From assembly GCF_003428885.1 (NCBI RefSeq), contig NZ_QQRU01000010.1, positions 1-64,000 on the forward strand: DNA of 64,000 bases, given 5' to 3'. How positions within the stretch are numbered: position 1 is the first letter of the stretch; each line of letters begins with the position of its first letter. This document shows, piece after piece, positions 39,478-49,199 of this stretch. This DNA is from Streptococcus sp. LQJ-218. Lineage in GTDB: Bacteria; Bacillota; Bacilli; Lactobacillales; Streptococcaceae. The position numbers were made by a program, and so were the translations under genes. The notes beneath the pieces were generated by a model. It saw only the letters and a list, made by a program, of their open reading frames with translations, was not told where the DNA came from and made no database searches.

Positions 39478-40236
39478 ATGGAAGAATTAAGAGAACTAAA
39501 TACCGTTATCGATGTGATTATGCTAGCAGGAACGATTCTCCTCAAAAGTGGTTCAGAGATTCATCGTGTAGAAGATACCATGATTCGTATTGCGCATTCA
39601 CAGGGGATTGTGGATTGCAATGTTCTTGCCATGCCAGCCGCTATCTTTTTCTCCATTGAAAAGACAAATATTTCGCGTATGAAGCGCGTGACTTCCTCGT
39701 CTTATAATATTGAAAAAGTCTGCGATGTGAATCAGATTTCTCGTCAACTGGTTGGGGGGCAGATTGATTTAGAGACAGCCTTCAAGCAATTGACGGACTT
39801 ACAAGCTCAACCCCTTCCCTATACCAAGTTGCAGGTAACTCTGGCTGCGACCTTTAGTGCTCCTTTCTTTTCGATTATGTTTAGTGGGAATATCTACGAT
39901 GCACTTGGGGCAGGAGTGGCTACCTTATTTGGTTTTACCTTTTCTCTTTATGTAGAGAAGTTTATCCGAATTCCTTTTGTGACGGTCTTTGCTGGAGCTT
40001 TTGTCTTTGGGATAATTGCTCAGTTTTGGGTTCGCTACACAGGCTTTCCTTCAACGGCAGATTTGATTATAGCTGGTGCGGTCATGCCGTTTGTACCAGG
40101 GATTGCCTTGACGAATGCGGTTCGTGATATTATGACTAACCATATAAACTCTGGTATGAGCAAGATATTTGAATCCTTGCTCATTACCCTAGCTTTAGGG
40201 GCGGGAACTTCTGTCGCCTTGATATTAATGAACTAA
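39478..40236 (+). CDS. ThrE-family threonine/serine exporter, large subunit
   Basis: A 252-residue ThrE_1 (DUF1212) protein. The conserved cytoplasmic N-terminal region (LLKSGSEIHRVEDTMIRIAHSQG) is followed by about five transmembrane helices after residue 115. The C-terminal GAVMPFVPGIALTNAVRDIMTNH is the family signature. In Gram-positive bacteria the exporter is often split into a ThrE_1 and a ThrE_2 protein, as here. ATG 39478 has aaaggagg. The partner starts 2 bases after its stop. Transport of threonine/serine is inferred from the family. Confidence 0.85.
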   Translation: MEELRELNTVIDVIMLAGTILLKSGSEIHRVEDTMIRIAHSQGIVDCNVLAMPAAIFFSIEKTNISRMKRVTSSSYNIEKVCDVNQISRQLVGGQIDLETAFKQLTDLQAQPLPYTKLQVTLAATFSAPFFSIMFSGNIYDALGAGVATLFGFTFSLYVEKFIRIPFVTVFAGAFVFGIIAQFWVRYTGFPSTADLIIAGAVMPFVPGIALTNAVRDIMTNHINSGMSKIFESLLITLALGAGTSVALILMN

Positions 40237-40237
40237 T

Positions 40238-40687
40238 ATGACACTAACAACCTTTTTATTACAAGCCATAGCAAGTCTTCTTGCCATTATCACTTTTTTA
40301 ATTGTACTCAATGTTCAACGGTCCATGCTCTTACCTAGTGGGATTTTAGGCATGTTTGTCTGGCTGATTTATCTCTTGCTCAAGGAACCAACCAATGTCA
40401 TCGTAGCAACCTTCATTGCGGCCGTTATTGGTTCTTGTATCAGTCAGATTTTAAGTATTCTTTACAAGACACCTGCTGTGGTCTTTATCTTGGCCATCTT
40501 GGCACCACTGGTTCCAGGATATCTCTCCTATCGAACAACTGCCTTTTTTGTGACAGGGGATTATAGCCATGCCATTGCCAGTGCTGCCTTGGTTGTCATG
40601 TTGGCTTTGGTAATCTCTATTGGAATGGCTAGTGGAACAGTAATTCTCAGACTTTATACCTACTTAAGAAACCAGCATAAAAGTTAG
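40238..40687 (+). CDS. ThrE-family exporter, small subunit
   Basis: A 149-residue ThrE_2 (DUF3815) protein with five hydrophobic segments and the family motif PAVVFILAILAPLVPGYLSYRT, the counterpart of the PFVPG motif in the partner. It probably assembles with the preceding protein into one transporter. The start ATG 40238 lies two bases after the previous stop, with no separate ribosome site beyond coupling. It ends before a strong terminator. Confidence 0.85.
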   Translation: MTLTTFLLQAIASLLAIITFLIVLNVQRSMLLPSGILGMFVWLIYLLLKEPTNVIVATFIAAVIGSCISQILSILYKTPAVVFILAILAPLVPGYLSYRTTAFFVTGDYSHAIASAALVVMLALVISIGMASGTVILRLYTYLRNQHKS

Positions 40688-40695
40688 AATAATAA

Positions 40696-40727
40696 AAGAC
40701 TTGATTTGGTGAATCAAGTCTTTTTTC
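40696..40727 (+). terminator. Terminator after the thrE-like pair
   Basis: An 11-bp perfect stem (40696-40706 with 40712-40722), 5-base loop tggtg, T run to 40726. Confidence 0.92.
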
Positions 40728-40746
40728 TCTCTTTTACTGCCATTTG

Positions 40747-40755
40747 TGATAAAAT
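40747..40755 (+). promoter_or_regulatory. Extended -10 promoter upstream of mvaS
   Basis: TGATAAAAT, part of tttgtgataaaatag, immediately after the preceding terminator and 45 bases before ATG 40801. Confidence 0.68.
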
Positions 40756-40800
40756 AGTATAGAACGATTTTTTACAATGAATGATAAAACAGAGGTAAAT

Positions 40801-41976
40801 ATGACAATCGGTATTGATAAGATTGGTTTTGCGACCAGTCAATATGTCTTGAAATTACAAGACTTAGCAGAAGCGAGGGGAATTGACCCTGAAAAATTAA
40901 GTAAAGGACTCTTGCTCAAAGAATTGAGTATTGCGCCCCTAACTGAGGACATCGTGACCTTGGCGGCTAGTGCAAGTGACTCTATTTTAACTGAGCAAGA
41001 AAGAGCAGAAATTGATATGGTCATCGTGGCTACCGAGTCAGGAATTGACCAGAGTAAGGCTGCGGCCGTCTTTGTGCATGGCTTGCTTGGCATCCAGCCC
41101 TTTGCTCGTAGTTTTGAGATTAAAGAAGCCTGCTATGGAGCGACAGCTGCCCTTCATTATGCTAAATTGCATGTGGAAAATTCTCCAGAGTCCAAGGTCT
41201 TGGTCATCGCTAGTGATATTGCCAAATATGGAATTGAAACACCGGGAGAACCAACTCAGGGTGCTGGAAGTGTAGCAATGTTGATTACACAAAATCCACG
41301 TATTATGGCCTTTAATAATGATAACGTTGCTCAAACCCGTGATATCATGGATTTCTGGCGTCCAAATTACTCGACAACTCCTTATGTAAATGGTGTTTAT
41401 TCTACTCAGCAATACTTGGATAGCTTGAAAACGACTTGGCTTGAATACCAAAAACGCTACCAGCTTACTTTGGATGATTTTGCGGCTATTTGCTTCCACT
41501 TGCCTTACCCTAAATTAGCGCTAAAAGGCTTGAAAAAAATTATGGATAAGAGCCTGCCTCAAGAGAAAAAAGACCTCTTGCAAAAACATTTTGACCAGTC
41601 TATTCTCTACAGTCAAAAGGTAGGGAATATCTATACAGGTTCACTTTTCCTTGGACTTTTGTCCCTCTTAGAAAATGCAGATAGCCTAAAGGCTGGGGAT
41701 AAAATTGCCCTTTATAGTTATGGAAGTGGTGCTGTAGCTGAGTTTTTCAGTGGGGAATTGGTTGAAGGTTATGAAGCTTATCTGGATAAAGAACGCTTGA
41801 ACAAGCTCAACCAACGTACTGCCTTATCCGTCGCAGAATACGAAAAGGTCTTCTTTGAAGAAGTAGACTTGGATGAAACCAACTCTGTCCAGTTTGCTAG
41901 CTATGAAAATCAAGATTTTGCCTTGGTTGAAATTCTCGACCACCAACGCCGTTATAGCAAGGTTGAAAAAGAATGA
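40801..41976 (+). CDS. mvaS: Hydroxymethylglutaryl-CoA synthase
   Basis: A 391-residue enzyme condensing acetyl-CoA and acetoacetyl-CoA to HMG-CoA, the first committed step of the mevalonate route to isoprenoids. The nucleophile C111 lies in EIKEACYGATAALHYA, the same number as in other bacterial HMG-CoA synthases. That supports ATG 40801 (MTIGIDKIGFATSQ, site agaggt) over the ATG at 40777. It overlaps mvaA as ATGA, so the two enzymes are coupled. Confidence 0.95.
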   Translation: MTIGIDKIGFATSQYVLKLQDLAEARGIDPEKLSKGLLLKELSIAPLTEDIVTLAASASDSILTEQERAEIDMVIVATESGIDQSKAAAVFVHGLLGIQPFARSFEIKEACYGATAALHYAKLHVENSPESKVLVIASDIAKYGIETPGEPTQGAGSVAMLITQNPRIMAFNNDNVAQTRDIMDFWRPNYSTTPYVNGVYSTQQYLDSLKTTWLEYQKRYQLTLDDFAAICFHLPYPKLALKGLKKIMDKSLPQEKKDLLQKHFDQSILYSQKVGNIYTGSLFLGLLSLLENADSLKAGDKIALYSYGSGAVAEFFSGELVEGYEAYLDKERLNKLNQRTALSVAEYEKVFFEEVDLDETNSVQFASYENQDFALVEILDHQRRYSKVEKE

Positions 41977-43247
41977 AGATAAGTTGGAATGGATTTTCTA
42001 AAAAATCATACCAAGAGCGCCTTGAGTTGTTAAAAGCTCAGGCGCTCCTTAGTCCTGAAAAGCAAATTAGCTTGGATCAGGATGAACAGATGAGTGTGGC
42101 TGTTGCAGACCAGCTGAGTGAGAATGTAGTGGGAACTTTTTCTCTGCCTTATTCGCTGGTTCCAGAGGTTCTTGTCAATGGTCAGGAATATACAGTTCCC
42201 TATGTGACAGAAGAACCGTCTGTTGTTGCTGCAGCCAGCTATGCCAGTAAAATCATCAAGCGTGCAGGCGGTTTTACTGCACAAGTGCATAAGCGCCAGA
42301 TGATTGGGCAGGTAGCCCTTTATCAAGTTACTGATCCTGAACAAGCGCAAGAGAAGATTGTAAAGAAAAAGGCTGAGCTCTTGGAACTTGCCAATCAAGC
42401 CTACCCTTCCATTGTTAAACGCGGGGGCGGGGCGCGCGATCTGCATGTCGAGCAGATAAAAGGCGAAACAGACTTTCTCGTCGTTTATCTTCATGTCGAT
42501 ACCCAGGAAGCCATGGGAGCCAATATGCTCAACACTATGCTGGAGGCTTTAAAATCAGTCTTAGAAGAACTCAGTCAGGGACAAAGTCTCATGGGAATCC
42601 TATCTAATTACGCGACCGATTCTCTGGTGACTGTAAACTGTCGCATCGCTTTTCGCTACTTGAGTCGCCAAAAAGATGAGGCGCGTGAACTGGCAGAAAA
42701 ATTGGTCTTGGCCAGCCAGTTTGCGCAAGCTGATCCTTACCGAGCTGCTACCCATAACAAAGGAATTTTTAACGGTATTGATGCTATTTTAATCGCCACA
42801 GGTAATGACTGGCGTGCCATTGAGGCGGGGGCCCATGCCTTTGCTAGTCGAGACGGGCGCTATCAAGGTCTTAGTCGCTGGACACTGGATGTTGAAAGAG
42901 AAGAATTGGTCGGTGAGATGACCTTACCCATGCCTGTAGCGACCAAGGGTGGTTCTATCGGCCTCAACCCTCGTGTAGCCCTTAGTCATGAACTACTGAG
43001 AAATCCTTCTGCTAAAGAATTGGCCCAGCTTATCGTGTCTATCGGACTTGCCCAAAACTTTGCAGCGCTCAAAGCCTTGGTCAGTACAGGAATCCAGCAA
43101 GGCCACATGAAATTGCAGGCCAAATCCTTGGCACTTCTCGCAGGTGCTAGTGAATCCGAGGTAGCTCCCCTAGTTGAGCGCCTCATCGCAGATAAAACCT
43201 TTAACTTAGAGACAGCTCAGCGTTATCTAGAAAACTTAAGATCATAA
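41973..43247 (+). CDS. mvaA: Hydroxymethylglutaryl-CoA reductase (class II)
   Basis: A 424-residue reductase converting HMG-CoA to mevalonate. Substrate-binding ENVVGTFSLPYSLVPEVLVNG and EEPSVVAAASYASK, the nucleotide-binding region GNDWRAIEAGAHAF, and the C-terminal catalytic His in SHELLRNPS are all recognisable. The sequence type is the bacterial class II form. Start overlap with mvaS (ATGA). It is convergent with scrR across a bidirectional terminator. Confidence 0.95.
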   Translation: MKISWNGFSKKSYQERLELLKAQALLSPEKQISLDQDEQMSVAVADQLSENVVGTFSLPYSLVPEVLVNGQEYTVPYVTEEPSVVAAASYASKIIKRAGGFTAQVHKRQMIGQVALYQVTDPEQAQEKIVKKKAELLELANQAYPSIVKRGGGARDLHVEQIKGETDFLVVYLHVDTQEAMGANMLNTMLEALKSVLEELSQGQSLMGILSNYATDSLVTVNCRIAFRYLSRQKDEARELAEKLVLASQFAQADPYRAATHNKGIFNGIDAILIATGNDWRAIEAGAHAFASRDGRYQGLSRWTLDVEREELVGEMTLPMPVATKGGSIGLNPRVALSHELLRNPSAKELAQLIVSIGLAQNFAALKALVSTGIQQGHMKLQAKSLALLAGASESEVAPLVERLIADKTFNLETAQRYLENLRS

Positions 43248-43280
43248 AAAAACTCAGACGAGGACAGTCTGAGTTTTTTT
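43246..43280. terminator. Bidirectional terminator between mvaA and scrR
   Basis: aaaaaaactcagac (43246-43259) pairs perfectly with gtctgagttttttt (43267-43280), loop gaggaca. The A and T runs on opposite sides serve both converging genes. Confidence 0.93.
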
Positions 43281-43284
43281 ATGC

Positions 43285-44250
43285 TTAAATACTTTTTCCT
43301 GGTAATAAGGTAACTGGTAAGAAGTAGCCTGTTGTCGCGACTGCCTTGCCTTCGATTTTCTGCAAGAGGAGGTCAACAGTGAGGCTGGCAATCTCTTCCA
43401 TAGGTTGCTTCACAGTCGTCAAATGAGGATAGTAATTCTCGATAAAGTAAGTTCCATCATAGCCGATGACCTTGAGCTCTTCCGGGACAGAAATGCCCAG
43501 TTCTTGAGCGATTTTAATGACCAGAATAGCTGTTAAGTCATCTGAAGCAAAGATAGCATCTGGTTTTTGTCGGGTCAAGATATTCTTGATTTCCATTTCT
43601 TTTCTGACAGGCGAAAAGTCACTGGAAATATTAATAATAGGAGCTTTTGGGAGTACGGATGCAAAACCAGCATGACGCAGTCCAGTTGGCGAGTTAGAAT
43701 TGTCGTTCCCGGTAATCATAATGATAGACTGGGAACCTGTCTTAACCAAGGTCTGGGCCGCAAGAACCCCACCAGCATAGTTGTCAGAGGAAACGACAGG
43801 GATGTCTGGAGACAGGTTTCGGTCAAAGGAAATAATCGGTGCTGTCACGCGATTATAGTCTTCGATTCCCAAGTTGTGACTACCCGAAATGATGCCGTCC
43901 ACCTGATTGGCTTCCAACATTTCGATGTATTCGCGTTCCTTCTCAGAGTCATGCTCGCTATTGCAGATGATGGTCTTGTAACCATTCTTAAAAAGTTGGT
44001 GTTCCAGTTTATCAATCAATTCTGCGTAGAAAACGTTAGAAATATTTGGGAAAATCAGGCCGATTAACTTAGCTGATTTTCCTTGTAGACTGCGAGCTAG
44101 GTTGTTGGGTTTATAGCCCAATTCTCGCATGGCTTCATTGACTTTTTGAATGGTTTTCTCAGAGAGATACCCTTTTTTATTGATAACTCGAGAAACAGTA
44201 GTAGGGCTGACGCCTGCAATTTTGGCGACATCAGTTAGTTTTGCGACCAT
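43285..44250 (-). CDS. scrR: Sucrose operon repressor ScrR (LacI family)
   Basis: A 321-residue LacI/GalR-type regulator. The N-terminal helix-turn-helix is LTDVAKIAGVSPTTVSRVINKKGYLSEKT, followed by a periplasmic-binding-protein-like sensor domain. The last residues, TLLPGKSI, are typical. It lies downstream of scrB on the minus strand with a 20-base overlap, so the repressor is made from the same transcript as the hydrolase it controls. Palindromes in the scrB-scrA gap are likely operators. Confidence 0.92.
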   Translation of the reverse strand: MVAKLTDVAKIAGVSPTTVSRVINKKGYLSEKTIQKVNEAMRELGYKPNNLARSLQGKSAKLIGLIFPNISNVFYAELIDKLEHQLFKNGYKTIICNSEHDSEKEREYIEMLEANQVDGIISGSHNLGIEDYNRVTAPIISFDRNLSPDIPVVSSDNYAGGVLAAQTLVKTGSQSIIMITGNDNSNSPTGLRHAGFASVLPKAPIINISSDFSPVRKEMEIKNILTRQKPDAIFASDDLTAILVIKIAQELGISVPEELKVIGYDGTYFIENYYPHLTTVKQPMEEIASLTVDLLLQKIEGKAVATTGYFLPVTLLPGKSI

Positions 44251-45685
44251 AATCTAATTCATAGTAAGTTCCGGTTGGGTTTCCAGATTTGATTAGGATG
44301 CCATTTTGGTCCGCATGTGGGAAGACACGACCAGAAAATACTTTTTCTCCTTTATTGATGAAAATTTCAAAGACAGAGTTATCGATGAAGATTGTAGCAG
44401 TAGTAGTTTGATTGTCGATAGGGCAAGAACGAGTAGTTCCAAATTCTTGGGCATACTGCTCACCAGCCTGGCCACGATCTACTGTCACTTGACCATTTAC
44501 AAGGTCAAAGTTGATGGAAAGTCCCTTGCCTTCTTTATCAGCAAGTAAGACAATCTCGATCTGACTATTAGCTTCCAAGTTGAGTTCGAGTTCGTAAGTG
44601 TTCTTGGTTTGAGCACGGTTTGAGAAGGCTTCTTCAGTAGCACGAAGGTCCTTGATAGCTGCGACTGGGTATTGATAGAGTTTGTCGTCTTTGATAGTGA
44701 GCTCCTTGACCAAAGAGAAGGTTCCTTGGTGGTCAAAACGATCAGATGGATATGAAACATCAGGCAAACCAAGCCAGCTGATAGCCAGAGCACGCCCATC
44801 AGGAGCGTTGAAGGCTTGAGTTGCATAAGCTTCGAAACCATAATCCATGTTTTGAAGTTGAGACACATCTACCATTTTGGCATTTTCAGGGTCAAAAGAA
44901 GCCCCAATCTTATACATATTTGGAAAGATATTATCGTAGTCTAGAACTTTCTTATCCAATCCTTGTGGACAATAGAGGAGGACAGGTTGCTCCCCTACAA
45001 AGACCAGATTTGGGCATTCCATCATGTAGGCAGTACGGTCGTTAGCAAAGTCGAGGTCGCCAACTGCTTGCCAGTTTGTATAGTCGTTGTCAACAGCCTT
45101 GTAGAGACGGACGAAGCCTTTTTTCTCCAAGTCTTGCCCCCCCACGATGGCATAATATTGCCCCTTGAAGTTAAAAATTTGCGGATCACGGAAGTGATCA
45201 GTAGAGTCAGCTGGCTGGTCAATCAAGATCTTGTCAATCTTTGTAATCTTGCCATCCTTATCCATCAAAGCTCCAATCTGGTATGGGTGACGGGTCCAAT
45301 TTTCATCGCGAACATTTCCTGTATAAAATAGGAACAAGTTTTCGCCAAACTGCATGGCAGAACCAGAGTAGGCACCGTGGCTATCTAATGGAGTATCAGG
45401 CAAAACTTTGACTCCAGTTTCTGTGAAGTGAACCAAGTCCTCGCTTTCCAATTGAACCCAAGATTTCAAACCGTGTGCTGCACCAAAAGGAAAGTTCTGA
45501 TAAAAAACAATCCACTTACCATCAAAGTAAGAAAAACCATTTGGGTCATTGAGAAGTCCTGTTTTTGGCTCAACATGGTAATGAGTATGCCATGGAGATT
45601 GTGCCATATTTTCTTTTATATGTTGAATTTCTTCTTGCGTCCAATCTTGATAAAGTCTGTAACGACGCTCAGTTGTCCATTCCAT
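44231..45685 (-). CDS. scrB: Sucrose-6-phosphate hydrolase (GH32)
   Basis: A 484-residue beta-fructofuranosidase that splits sucrose-6-phosphate into glucose-6-phosphate and fructose. GH32 motifs: NDPNG (nucleophile Asp) within HVEPKTGLLNDPNGFSYF, then FRDP (transition-state Asp), ECPNL (acid/base Glu) and the C-terminal beta-sandwich. ATG 45685 follows ggagg on the minus strand. It is divergent from scrA across a 380-base control region, and upstream of scrR. Confidence 0.94.
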   Translation of the reverse strand: MEWTTERRYRLYQDWTQEEIQHIKENMAQSPWHTHYHVEPKTGLLNDPNGFSYFDGKWIVFYQNFPFGAAHGLKSWVQLESEDLVHFTETGVKVLPDTPLDSHGAYSGSAMQFGENLFLFYTGNVRDENWTRHPYQIGALMDKDGKITKIDKILIDQPADSTDHFRDPQIFNFKGQYYAIVGGQDLEKKGFVRLYKAVDNDYTNWQAVGDLDFANDRTAYMMECPNLVFVGEQPVLLYCPQGLDKKVLDYDNIFPNMYKIGASFDPENAKMVDVSQLQNMDYGFEAYATQAFNAPDGRALAISWLGLPDVSYPSDRFDHQGTFSLVKELTIKDDKLYQYPVAAIKDLRATEEAFSNRAQTKNTYELELNLEANSQIEIVLLADKEGKGLSINFDLVNGQVTVDRGQAGEQYAQEFGTTRSCPIDNQTTTATIFIDNSVFEIFINKGEKVFSGRVFPHADQNGILIKSGNPTGTYYELDYGRKTN

Positions 45686-45723
45686 TTATTTTATTCCTCC
45701 AAAAATCTTATCACTTTTAATAG

Positions 45724-45739
45724 TAACCGTTTTCGGTTA
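45724..45739. promoter_or_regulatory. Operator-like palindrome upstream of scrB
   Basis: taaccgttttcggtta: a 6-bp inverted repeat with the central CG spacing of LacI-family operators, 39 bases before the scrB start codon. Likely ScrR-bound. Confidence 0.6.
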
Positions 45740-46015
45740 AAAAAGCAAGTCTTTTATGTTAAAAAAGAGAAAAAACTGTCAAACGATTGTTATAAAATAA
45801 ATGTAGGAAATCAATCAAATTTTCACAAAAATATGAAAGATAATGAAATGAATTCCTGATAAAAAAGATGTTAAACTTACCTTTTTAAGGAATATCTGTT
45901 AAAACAGTCAAAACCAATCAAACAAAGCTAAGGATACTAAGTAGAAACAAATATTTTTTCTGCAAAACGCTTGACATATTTTTAAAACATGATAAAATAA
46001 TAGTCGTAGGGCGGA

Positions 46016-46029
46016 TAAAATCGCTTTCA
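46016..46029 (+). promoter_or_regulatory. Operator/cre-like site downstream of the scrA promoter
   Basis: taaaatcgctttca matches the catabolite-response consensus TGWAANCGNTNWCA at all but the second base. It lies between the -10 box and ATG 46066. It could bind ScrR, CcpA or both. Confidence 0.6.
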
Positions 46030-46065
46030 AACAAGAACAAAATTTTATATAAGGAGATTTTTGCT

Positions 46066-48003
46066 ATGGATTATAGTAAAGTTGCTGCCGAGGTCATTGA
46101 GGCTGTCGGTAAGGATAATCTTGTAGCTGCAGCCCACTGTGCAACTCGTCTTCGTTTGGTATTAAAAGACGAATCAAAAGTGAATCAAGCAGCTCTAGAT
46201 AATAATGCGGATGTGAAGGGAACTTTTAGTACTAACGGACAATATCAAATTATCATTGGTCCTGGTGATGTTAACTTCGTATATGCGGAAATTATTAAGA
46301 AAACTGGTTTGAAAGAAGTTTCGACAGATGATTTGAAAGAGATTGCTAATAAAGACAAAAAGTTCAATCCATTGATGGACTTGATTAAACTTTTGTCAGA
46401 CATCTTTGTTCCTATTATCCCTGCCTTAGTTGCAGGTGGTCTCTTGATGGCTTTACGTAACTTCTTGACATCACCAGACTTGTTTGGACCTCAATCAATT
46501 GAAGATATGTATCCTGCAATCAAAGGCTTCTCAGCTATGATTCAATTGATGTCTGCTGCTCCATTTATGTTCCTCCCTGTTTTGGTTGGTATTTCAGCAG
46601 CCAAACGCTTTGGAGCAAACCAATTCCTTGGTGCGGCAATTGGTATGATCATGACCACTCCAGATTTGGGTGGGAAAGAAGCCTTCTGGGACATCTTAGG
46701 TTTCCATGTTACACAAACTAACTATGCTTATCAAGTTATTCCAGTCCTTGTTGCAGTCTGGTTGTTAGCTAATTTGGAAAAATTCTTCCACAAGAAATTG
46801 CCATCTGCAGTTGACTTCACTTTCACACCGCTTTTATCAGTGATGATTACAGGATTCCTTACCTTTACAGTTATTGGTCCTGTTATGTTGGTTGTGTCTG
46901 ATGCGATTACAAATGCGATTGTATGGTTGTACAACACAACAGGTGCCTTTGGTATGGGTCTATTTGGTGGAACTTACTCATTAATCGTTATGACAGGTCT
47001 TCACCAATCATTCCCAGCAATCGAAACACAATTGTTGTCTGCTTACAATAATAACGGTACTGGATTTGGAGACTACATCTTTGTTGTTGCTTCAATGGCA
47101 AACGTAGCACAAGGTGCTGCTACTCTCGCAATCTACTTCTTGACAAAAAATGCTAAAACAAAAGGATTGTCAAGTTCGGCTGCTGTCTCTGCCTTCCTTG
47201 GTATTACAGAACCTGCTCTCTTTGGGGTAAACTTGAAATACAAATTCCCATTCTTCTGCGCCCTTGCTGGTTCAGCAATTGGTGCCTTCGTAGCAGGTTT
47301 AAGTCACGTTATTGCGGTTTCATTGGGAGCGGCTGGATTTATTGGATTCCTTTCTATTAAGGCTGGTTCAATCCCTATGTATATAATTGCGGAAATCGTA
47401 TCCTTTGTTGCCGCTTTTGCTTTCACTTATTTCTACGGGAAAACAAAAGCAGCCAGTGTCTTTGCTGATGAAGCTGCTACAGCAACCGCAGAAACAGTTA
47501 CAGAACCTACAGTAGAAGCACCAGTAGTGGAAGAGACTGATACTCTTCAAAATGAAACACTTGTAACTCCTATCGTCGGTGATGTTGTTGCTCTTGCTGA
47601 TGTCAATGACCCAGTCTTCTCGAGTGGAGCTATGGGACAAGGTATCGCTGTGAAACCAAGTCAAGGTGTGGTCTACGCACCAGCTGATGCGGAAGTTTCA
47701 ATTGCCTTTCCAACAGGACACGCTTTTGGTTTGAAAACAGCTAATGGTGCTGAAGTTTTGATCCACGTTGGTATTGACACTGTATCTATGGATGGTGAAG
47801 GTTTTGAAGCAAAAGTTGCTCAAGGTGACAAGGTGAAAGCGGGCGATGTTCTTGGAACATTTGACTCAAACAAAATCGCTGCAGCTGGACTTGATGATAC
47901 AACAATGGTTATCGTTACTAATACAGCTGACTACGCTTCAGTAGCTCCAGTCGCAGCAGGTTCAGTTGCGAAGGGTGATGCTGTGATCGAAGTGAAAGCT
48001 TAA
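46066..48003 (+). CDS. scrA: PTS sucrose-specific EIIBCA
   Basis: A 645-residue membrane permease that imports and phosphorylates sucrose to sucrose-6-phosphate. The EIIB domain (1-90) has the phospho-cysteine C25 in [16 protein letters not shown] (about 105-465) is a multi-helix channel with [22 protein letters not shown] follows a Glu/Thr/Val-rich linker and has the active His in [17 protein letters not shown]. Full length for the B-C-A fusion type. ATG 46066 has aaggag. Its stop codon abuts a BOX element that separates it from its terminator. Confidence 0.95.
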   Translation: MDYSKVAAEVIEAVGKDNLVAAAHCATRLRLVLKDESKVNQAALDNNADVKGTFSTNGQYQIIIGPGDVNFVYAEIIKKTGLKEVSTDDLKEIANKDKKFNPLMDLIKLLSDIFVPIIPALVAGGLLMALRNFLTSPDLFGPQSIEDMYPAIKGFSAMIQLMSAAPFMFLPVLVGISAAKRFGANQFLGAAIGMIMTTPDLGGKEAFWDILGFHVTQTNYAYQVIPVLVAVWLLANLEKFFHKKLPSAVDFTFTPLLSVMITGFLTFTVIGPVMLVVSDAITNAIVWLYNTTGAFGMGLFGGTYSLIVMTGLHQSFPAIETQLLSAYNNNGTGFGDYIFVVASMANVAQGAATLAIYFLTKNAKTKGLSSSAAVSAFLGITEPALFGVNLKYKFPFFCALAGSAIGAFVAGLSHVIAVSLGAAGFIGFLSIKAGSIPMYIIAEIVSFVAAFAFTYFYGKTKAASVFADEAATATAETVTEPTVEAPVVEETDTLQNETLVTPIVGDVVALADVNDPVFSSGAMGQGIAVKPSQGVVYAPADAEVSIAFPTGHAFGLKTANGAEVLIHVGIDTVSMDGEGFEAKVAQGDKVKAGDVLGTFDSNKIAAAGLDDTTMVIVTNTADYASVAPVAAGSVAKGDAVIEVKA

Positions 48004-48154
48004 TACTCTTCGAAAATCAAATTCAAACCACGTCAGCTTCGCCTTGCCGTAGATATATGTAACTGACTTCGTCAGTCTTATCTACAACCTCAAAGCATTG
48101 CTTTGAGCAACCCTCGGCTAGCTTCCTAGTTTGCTCTTTGATTTTCATTGAGTA
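48004..48154 (-). repeat. BOX element (well preserved)
   Basis: It begins tactcttcgaaaatcaaatt, continues with the gtcagcttcgccttgccgtag core, actgacttcgtcagt, and gcattgctttgagc, and ends gctctttgattttcattgagta, the full set of BOX modules. It starts on the base after the scrA stop codon. Confidence 0.93.
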
Positions 48155-48174
48155 CAATATTCCCTCTCAAAATG

Positions 48175-48208
48175 AAAACGAACAAATGACATGTTTGTTC
48201 GTTTTTGC
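48175..48208 (+). terminator. Terminator of scrA
   Basis: A 12-bp perfect stem (48175-48186 with 48194-48205), 7-base loop, ending in Ts. It lies beyond the BOX element. Confidence 0.85.
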
Positions 48209-48269
48209 TTGAATGGTAAGATTTACAGAGGAAAATCTAAAAAATAGAGAAATTTAGATTTTCAAAATA

Positions 48270-48278
48270 TGCTATAAT
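48270..48278 (+). promoter_or_regulatory. Extended -10 promoter of scrK
   Basis: TGCTATAAT, 27 bases before ATG 48306. No convincing -35. Confidence 0.68.
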
Positions 48279-48305
48279 AAAGAAAATAAAAACAAGAGGT
48301 TTATC

Positions 48306-49193
48306 ATGACAAAATTATATGGAAGCTTGGAAGCGGGCGGTACAAAGTTTGTCTGTGCTGTCGGTGATGAAAACTTTAATGTTGTAGAAAAAACACAATT
48401 TCCAACAACAACTCCAATCGAAACAATCGATAAAACCATAGAGTTCTTCTCGAAATTCGACAACCTTGCTGGTCTTGCAGTTGGTTCATTTGGTCCCATT
48501 GATATTGATAAAAACTCAAAAACTTATGGCTTTATCACAACGACTCCAAAACCAAACTGGGCAAATGTGGACTTGCTTGGTGCCCTTCGTCGCGCTCTAA
48601 ACGTGCCAATGTACTTCACAACAGACGTAAACAGCTCTGCTTATGGTGAAGTGGTTGCCCGTAATAATGCTGGTGGTCGTATCGAAAACTTGGTTTACTA
48701 CACAATCGGTACAGGTATCGGTGCAGGTGTTATCCAACGTGGTGAGTTTATCGGCGGTGTGGGTCACCCTGAAATGGGTCACTACTATGTTGCTAGACAC
48801 CCAATGGATATTGAAAAAGAATTCAACGGTGTTTGTCCTTTCCACAAGGGCTGTTTGGAAGGTTATGCAGCTGGTCCAAGTTTGGAAGCTCGTACAGGTG
48901 TTCGTGGAGAAAATATTGAACTCAACAACCCTGTTTGGGATGTGCAAGCATACTACATCGCTCAAGCTGCGGTCAATGCGACTGTTACTTTCCGTCCAGA
49001 CGTGATTGTCTTTGGTGGTGGGGTTATGGCTCAACAACACATGCTGGATCGTGTGCGTGAGAAATTCACATCTCTTCTCAATGGTTATCTACCAGTACCA
49101 GATGTACGTGATTACATTGTAACGCCAGCAGTTGCAGGAAATGGTTCTGCAACTCTTGGAAACTTTGTCCTTGCAAAAGAAGTTTCAAAATAA
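48306..49193 (+). CDS. scrK: Fructokinase ScrK (ROK family)
   Basis: A 295-residue ROK kinase phosphorylating fructose released by ScrB. The ATP-binding EAGGTKFVCAVG is at the N-terminus. The ROK signature GTGIGAGVIQRGEFIGGVGHPEMGH follows, with the zinc-binding set completed by the cysteines in GVCPFHKGCLEGYA. ATG 48306 has aagagg. It has its own promoter downstream of scrA and completes the sucrose pathway. Confidence 0.94.
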   Translation: MTKLYGSLEAGGTKFVCAVGDENFNVVEKTQFPTTTPIETIDKTIEFFSKFDNLAGLAVGSFGPIDIDKNSKTYGFITTTPKPNWANVDLLGALRRALNVPMYFTTDVNSSAYGEVVARNNAGGRIENLVYYTIGTGIGAGVIQRGEFIGGVGHPEMGHYYVARHPMDIEKEFNGVCPFHKGCLEGYAAGPSLEARTGVRGENIELNNPVWDVQAYYIAQAAVNATVTFRPDVIVFGGGVMAQQHMLDRVREKFTSLLNGYLPVPDVRDYIVTPAVAGNGSATLGNFVLAKEVSK

Positions 49194-49199
49194 AGCACA

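Larger units (their letters stand above)
45686..46065. promoter_or_regulatory. Divergent scrB/scrA control region
   Basis: This holds no gene. Towards scrA: TTGACA (45971-45976), 16-base spacer, TAAAAT (45993-45998), and an operator/cre-like site downstream. Towards scrB on the minus strand: TTGACA (complement of 45778-45783), with a plausible -10 about 15-17 bases on and an operator-like palindrome between it and the gene. Confidence 0.72.

Noticed and set aside
45428-45859. Plus-strand reading frame running from within scrB into the control region.
   Set aside because: Antisense to GH32 coding sequence and low complexity in the intergenic part; no motif.
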